Shown here in pieces: positions 4,643 to 7,812 of a stretch of DNA of 7,812 bases. Position numbers and translations under genes: made by a program. The notes below the pieces were generated by a model. It saw nothing but the letters and a program-made list of their open reading frames with translations, was not told the origin of the DNA and made no database searches. How positions within the stretch are numbered: the first letter of the stretch is position 1; each line of letters opens with the position of its first letter. Source of the stretch: an uncultured Desulfohalobiaceae bacterium (GTDB lineage Bacteria > Desulfobacterota > Desulfovibrionia > Desulfovibrionales > Desulfonatronovibrionaceae); contig CAJXJU010000048.1 in NCBI GenBank assembly GCA_913055195.1, positions 1-7,812 of the forward strand. Reading direction: 5' to 3'.

Positions 4643-5998
4643 TTGAAAGAAACCCAAACAGTAGAATTTAAACAAACCTGGAAGGACGAATATCTTAAAA
4701 CTATCTGTGCTTTTGCAAATAGCGATGGTGGTAGTTTGTATATTGGTTTAGATGATAACGGCAAAGCCGTAGGTATTGATAATGCCAAAGCATTAATTGA
4801 AATATTACCAAATAAAATAAATAACAAACTAGGTTTGCTTGTAGATATTTTTCTTCATAAAAAAGATAATCTTGAATATATTGAGATACGAGTAAACAAA
4901 ACTTATGCACCAGTTTCTTATAATGGAAAATTTTATAAAAGAAGTGGTAGTAATACTGTTGAACTAAATGGAAGTAATCTGACAAACTTTTTGCTAAAAA
5001 AATATGGAAAAACCTGGGATGATATTGGAGTTGAAGAATTTGGTTTAGATGAGATAGATTTGGATACTATTGGAAAATTTAAAAGATTGGCAAAAGATAG
5101 GGTGCCAAATATAGAAGAGGAAGATGATTTAGAAGAGCTTTTAAGAAAATTAAATCTTTATGATGGCAAGTATTTAAAAAGAGCTGCTATTTTATTATTT
5201 GCTAAAAATCCTCAAAAATATTTTATACAATCTCACTCAAAAATAGGTAGATTTTTAAGTGAAACCGATATATTAACAAGCGATATAATAGAAGGAAATT
5301 TATTTCATCAAGTTGATAAAATAATGGATATTTTGAGGATTAAGTATTTAAAAGCATATATTAGTTTTGAAGGGATTCATAGAAGAGAAAAATTGGAATA
5401 TCCTTATAATGCATTAAGAGAAGCGGTAATAAATGGTCTTATTCATAGAGATTATACAAATACGTCAAATTTACAAATAAAGGTATATGATGATAAGCTT
5501 GTAATGTATAATGGGGCAACTTTGAGTGAGGAAGTGCCAATAGACAAATTTGATAAACCACATCAGTCAAAACCTTTTAATCCTGTAATTGCGTCTGTAT
5601 TTTACAAGGCCGGACTTATAGAAAATTGGGGAAGAGGAACAATAAATATCATAAACGATTGTATAACATACGGTTTGCCAAAACCTACATTTGAATATGA
5701 GTGGAGTGCTGTTAAGGTTACTTTTTATAAAGCTAAGATCAATTCTACCGAGCAAGCTACCGAGCAAGCTACCGAGCAAGCTACCGAGCAAGCTATACTT
5801 AACTTTTGCAAAGAGCCTAAAAGTACAAATGAAATTATGCAATATTTAGGATTAAAACACAGAGAGCATTTTAGATCGGCTATTTTAAAGCCTTTAATTG
5901 AAAAAGGCTTGTTGGAGTTAACAATACCAGATAAGCCAAAAAGTCCAAAGCAAAAATATAAAACAAAAAGGATAAATAAAAATAGTAAGGGCAGTTAA
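4643..5998 (+). CDS. AlbA_2-domain putative ATP-binding protein (RecG-like/divergent AAA_4 family)
   Basis: The 451-residue protein starts at TTG with AGGAG (4633-4637) five bases upstream. The N-terminal AlbA_2/Schlafen-like domain (about 4-120) shows E8-F-K and the signature AFANSDGGSLYIGLDDNG (23-40). A central helical part follows. A GHKL-like ATPase-type segment shows NALREAVINGLIHRDY (256-271), with E260, N264 and H268 as N-box-like residues, and GLIENWGRGT (324-333). A TEQA linker (369-384) precedes a winged-helix-like C-terminus (about 385-430). Such proteins are often annotated as transcriptional regulators or ATP-dependent helicases, but helicase motifs are absent here. A nucleic-acid-binding regulatory or defence role is inference. 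Codon use is very AT-rich compared with trpB2, suggesting transfer, and its neighbour is a toxin-antitoxin module. The frame is intact. Confidence 0.88.
   Translation: MKETQTVEFKQTWKDEYLKTICAFANSDGGSLYIGLDDNGKAVGIDNAKALIEILPNKINNKLGLLVDIFLHKKDNLEYIEIRVNKTYAPVSYNGKFYKRSGSNTVELNGSNLTNFLLKKYGKTWDDIGVEEFGLDEIDLDTIGKFKRLAKDRVPNIEEEDDLEELLRKLNLYDGKYLKRAAILLFAKNPQKYFIQSHSKIGRFLSETDILTSDIIEGNLFHQVDKIMDILRIKYLKAYISFEGIHRREKLEYPYNALREAVINGLIHRDYTNTSNLQIKVYDDKLVMYNGATLSEEVPIDKFDKPHQSKPFNPVIASVFYKAGLIENWGRGTINIINDCITYGLPKPTFEYEWSAVKVTFYKAKINSTEQATEQATEQATEQAILNFCKEPKSTNEIMQYLGLKHREHFRSAILKPLIEKGLLELTIPDKPKSPKQKYKTKRINKNSKGS
5747..5794 (+). repeat. Four-unit 12-bp minisatellite encoding (TEQA)4
   Basis: Four perfect copies of ACCGAGCAAGCT lie head to tail inside the AlbA_2/ATPase gene, encoding TEQA four times between the ATPase-like region and the winged-helix-like region. 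The unit is a multiple of three, so slippage would change linker length without breaking the frame. Short T-x-Q repeats in this linker occur in other members of the family. Perfect identity of the copies points to recent expansion. Confidence 0.95.
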
Positions 5999-6157
5999 TG
6001 GGGGATGTCCAGCAGTATTCAATATCTATGCCATGTCAGAGCAAGTAGGTGATGGGTGCATCCGCCAGTAGCGGGATTTCACCAATTACAACCGTATACA
6101 CTAATACAAACAGTGCGGCTACCAAAAACGAAGTTTTTGCAGCCGCCTTATAGAGCC
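5999..6157. other. Spacer before the sugar transferase, with two palindromes
   Basis: The 159 bp hold no credible gene. A short palindrome (CCGC 6062-6065, loop CAGTA, GCGG 6071-6074, extendable by an AT pair with one bulged G) and a longer hairpin (6115-6146) lie within 100 bp of the sugar transferase ATG. A GTG at 6056 behind AGGTGA opens a frame in phase with the sugar transferase and would add 34 residues encoded by the palindromes. No confident promoter is visible. Confidence 0.6.
6115..6146. repeat. Strong hairpin just upstream of the sugar transferase, copy 2 of the dispersed core
   Basis: GCGGCT (6115-6120) pairs with AGCCGC (6141-6146), and inside that CAAAAAC (6123-6129) pairs with GTTTTTG (6133-6139) around GAA, with only a 2-by-1 internal loop between the stems. 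The inner core plus following CAG repeats the hairpin at 150-170. It ends 11 bases before the ATG at 6158, where it could affect ribosome access, or it may simply be an inserted extragenic palindrome. Confidence 0.85.
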
Positions 6158-6802
6158 ATGTTAAAAAGAATTTTTGATATTATTTTTTCTGGAACTGCGC
6201 TTGTTTTGCTTTCTCCACTATTTTTTATTATTTCCTGGTTAATAAAGAGAGAAGATAAAGGCCCGGTTTTTTATAAAGGCGAGCGTATTGGCCTGGGAGG
6301 ACGGCCATTTCGGATGTATAAGTTTCGCACCATGGTGGTCAATGCTGATAAAATAGGCGCAAGTTCAACAGCTAAAGACGATCCGCGCATTACAAAAATC
6401 GGCGGTTTTTTAAGAAAATATAAGCTGGATGAGCTGCCGCAACTGATCAACGTGTTCAGGGGAGAAATGAGTATAGTTGGGCCGAGGCCCGAAGTAAAAA
6501 AGTTTACTGATTTGTTTTCAGAAGAGGAGAAAAAAATTTTAAGTGTCCGTCCGGGAATAACTGATTGGGCTTGTATCTGGAACTCGGACGAGGGAGAGCT
6601 TCTGGCCGGCGCTGATGACCCTGATAAAGTGTATATGGAAAAAATCAGGCCAACAAAAATACGTTTGCAATTAAAATATGTCCAGCAGCACGATCTGCTT
6701 GTGGATTTGCGCATTATTTATTATACGCTGCTGGTTATTATGCTGGGAGATAAGGTAAAAAAGAAAATACCGGAGCTGGCTGCCATAAAAGAGAAGGAGT
6801 AA
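6158..6802 (+). CDS. Polyprenyl-phosphate sugar-1-phosphate transferase (PglC/WbaP-type, initiating glycan enzyme)
   Basis: The 214-residue monotopic phosphoglycosyl transferase moves a sugar-1-phosphate from a nucleotide sugar to undecaprenyl phosphate, the first step of O-antigen, capsule or glycoprotein glycan assembly at the inner membrane. The single N-terminal hydrophobic segment (about 8-28) starts right after MLKRIFD, as in PglC. Motifs are KFRTM (55-59), the catalytic Asp-Glu pair at 91-92 in DELPQL, GPRP (108-111) and RPGIT (131-135). Length fits the short, one-domain class. The ATG at 6158 matches the family's usual start but has a poor ribosome binding site; a GTG at 6056 would add 34 unlikely residues. 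E1 alpha starts three bases after the stop, so they are probably cotranscribed. It may have taken over from the broken paralogue at 3598-3777. Sugar specificity cannot be read. Confidence 0.93.
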   Translation: MLKRIFDIIFSGTALVLLSPLFFIISWLIKREDKGPVFYKGERIGLGGRPFRMYKFRTMVVNADKIGASSTAKDDPRITKIGGFLRKYKLDELPQLINVFRGEMSIVGPRPEVKKFTDLFSEEEKKILSVRPGITDWACIWNSDEGELLAGADDPDKVYMEKIRPTKIRLQLKYVQQHDLLVDLRIIYYTLLVIMLGDKVKKKIPELAAIKEKE

Positions 6803-6805
6803 TTT

Positions 6806-7780
6806 ATGTATGCAAAAGATTTTTTGCTTGGGCTTTATAAAATGATGCTCAGGATAAGGTTAACCGAGGAGAGTTTGATTGAGCCGATTTTAAATGGAGA
6901 GATTAAGACACCATGTCATCTTTATTCAGGTGAAGAAGCAATAGCAGTGGGTATTTGTGCGGCCCTGGAGAGAGATGATTATATCTTTGGTAATCATCGC
7001 TCTCATGGCCATTACATTGCTAAAGGTGGTGATTTAAAAAAGTTAGTTGCTGAAATTTATTGCAGGCAAACAGGGTGTTCCAGAGGACGGGGTGGCTCAA
7101 TGCATACTATTGCTCCAGAAGCAGGATTATTAGGAGCTGCTCCAATAGTTGCAGGGACAATATCTCTGGCTGTGGGTGCTGCCCTGGCAGCAAAGATCAG
7201 AAAAGAGAAAAGAGTTGCGGTCAGTTTTTTTGGTGATGGCGCGACTGGCGAAGGGGTGCTTTATGAAAGCCTGAATTTTGCATCCTTAAAAAAATTACCT
7301 TTGCTTTTTGTGTGCGAAAACAACCTGTATTCAACACACATGCCTATTTTAGAGTGCAGGCCAGCTAAAAACATTTATCATATCGGAAAGCCATTTCAGG
7401 TGCTAAGTATGCAGGTAGATGGAAATGATGTTTTGAAGGTGTATGAGGCAGCCAGGGAGGCTGTTCGTGTTTGCCGTGAGGGAGATGGCCCTGTATTTCT
7501 GGAATGTTTGACCTATCGTCTGCGTGGTCATGTGGGACCTGATGATAATATTCAGGGCGTGCATACTGATATTCGGCCATCTGATGAGGTAAAAAGATGG
7601 AGAAAAAAAGATCCACTAACACGTTTTGAAAAATTTTTATTAAAAGAAAATTTGATTACCCGGAAGGATCTGGATAGAATTTATTCAGATGTTGAAAATG
7701 AAGTCGGGCAGGCGCATGAATTTGCCCATAATAGTCCATATCCTGAAAAAAGCGAGTTAAATAGCTATGTGTTCAAATAA
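6806..7780 (+). CDS. TPP-dependent 2-oxoacid dehydrogenase E1 component, alpha subunit
   Basis: The 324-residue protein belongs to the pyruvate/acetoin/branched-chain dehydrogenase E1 alpha family, which forms alpha2-beta2 enzymes that decarboxylate a 2-oxo acid on TPP. Visible features are HLYSGEEAIAVG (38-49), the active-site His region NHRSHGHY (63-70), GRGGSMH (94-100), and the TPP/Mg motif GDGATGEG (143-150) leading to ENN (171-173). The loop YRLRGHVGPDD (237-247) stands where E1 alpha subunits have their TPP-ordering loop. Length is normal. AAGGAG (6794-6799) inside the end of the sugar transferase gene gives a clear start. The beta gene begins in its last codons. No E2 or E3 gene is visible, and the sugar transferase neighbour suggests a role in making a glycan precursor rather than central metabolism; that is inference. 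Confidence 0.94.
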   Translation: MYAKDFLLGLYKMMLRIRLTEESLIEPILNGEIKTPCHLYSGEEAIAVGICAALERDDYIFGNHRSHGHYIAKGGDLKKLVAEIYCRQTGCSRGRGGSMHTIAPEAGLLGAAPIVAGTISLAVGAALAAKIRKEKRVAVSFFGDGATGEGVLYESLNFASLKKLPLLFVCENNLYSTHMPILECRPAKNIYHIGKPFQVLSMQVDGNDVLKVYEAAREAVRVCREGDGPVFLECLTYRLRGHVGPDDNIQGVHTDIRPSDEVKRWRKKDPLTRFEKFLLKENLITRKDLDRIYSDVENEVGQAHEFAHNSPYPEKSELNSYVFK

Positions 7781-7812
7781 GCGGGAACTTTCATTTAGTC
7801 TGGCCATCAATG
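7767..7812 (+). CDS. TPP-dependent dehydrogenase E1 beta subunit, 5' end only, cut by the window edge
   Basis: An ATG at 7767, inside the last codons of E1 alpha and in another frame, opens MCSNKRELSFSLAIN to the right edge. E1 beta subunits commonly start with a short (R/K)-E-(L/I)-(S/T)-(F/Y)-x-x-A-I-N block, so the match is good for 15 codons. The 14-base overlap with the alpha gene implies coupled translation and equal subunit supply. The rest should continue rightward with a pyrimidine-binding domain. Confidence 0.82.
   Translation, partial: MCSNKRELSFSLAIN

Noticed and set aside
4643..5998. True RecG-type DNA helicase
   Set aside because: No Walker A or B or superfamily 2 helicase motifs are visible; only the AlbA_2 and GHKL-like parts that give the family its misleading name.
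6115..6146. Rho-independent terminator after the AlbA_2/ATPase gene
   Set aside because: The hairpin is strong, but its T-run is inside the stem arm and no T-run follows the outer stem; it also lies 117 bp after the stop and just before the next start.

Overview
The window looks like a bacterial chromosome segment, most plausibly from an anaerobic member of the Desulfobacterota (former Deltaproteobacteria). This placement rests mainly on recall. The four-cysteine small protein at 2566-2847 resembles a small protein I associate with sulfate-reducer genomes, and it sits beside a TrpB2-type tryptophan synthase. The taxon is an inference, not something the sequence proves. Base composition is uneven: the trpB2 region is moderately GC-rich, while the transketolase and the AlbA_2/ATPase gene are visibly AT-rich.

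Layout. On the minus strand, positions 1-968 hold a split transketolase: an N-terminal (TPP-binding) subunit and the first 26 codons of the C-terminal subunit, which runs off the left edge. A 105-bp divergent spacer separates it from a rightward block: stand-alone tryptophan synthase beta (trpB2), a 93-residue four-Cys protein of unknown function, and a short-chain dehydrogenase/reductase that overlaps the small gene by ATGA.

From about 3537 to 6157 the window looks like an accessory or decaying insertion zone. It holds a 5'-truncated sugar transferase fragment, a HigBA-type toxin-antitoxin module whose toxin carries an in-frame TAA, a hairpin flanked by direct repeats, a possible decayed 3' end of the same sugar transferase, and an intact AlbA_2/ATPase-domain (RecG-like) gene with a four-unit TEQA minisatellite.

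From 6158 the window returns to ordinary gene content. There is an intact polyprenyl-phosphate sugar-1-phosphate transferase (initiating enzyme for glycan assembly), then a TPP-dependent dehydrogenase E1 alpha subunit, then the first 15 codons of the E1 beta subunit, which starts inside the alpha stop region and runs off the right edge. The sugar transferase, E1 alpha and E1 beta are tightly packed and look like one operon, probably part of a surface polysaccharide or glycoconjugate locus. The split transketolase may serve the same locus, as such two-subunit enzymes often do.

The intergenic spacers carry unusual short repeats: degenerate 7-bp periodic arrays and a dispersed hairpin core (CAAAAAC-nnn-GTTTTTG followed by CAG) seen at two distant sites. 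I saw no tRNA, rRNA, CRISPR array or transposase gene.
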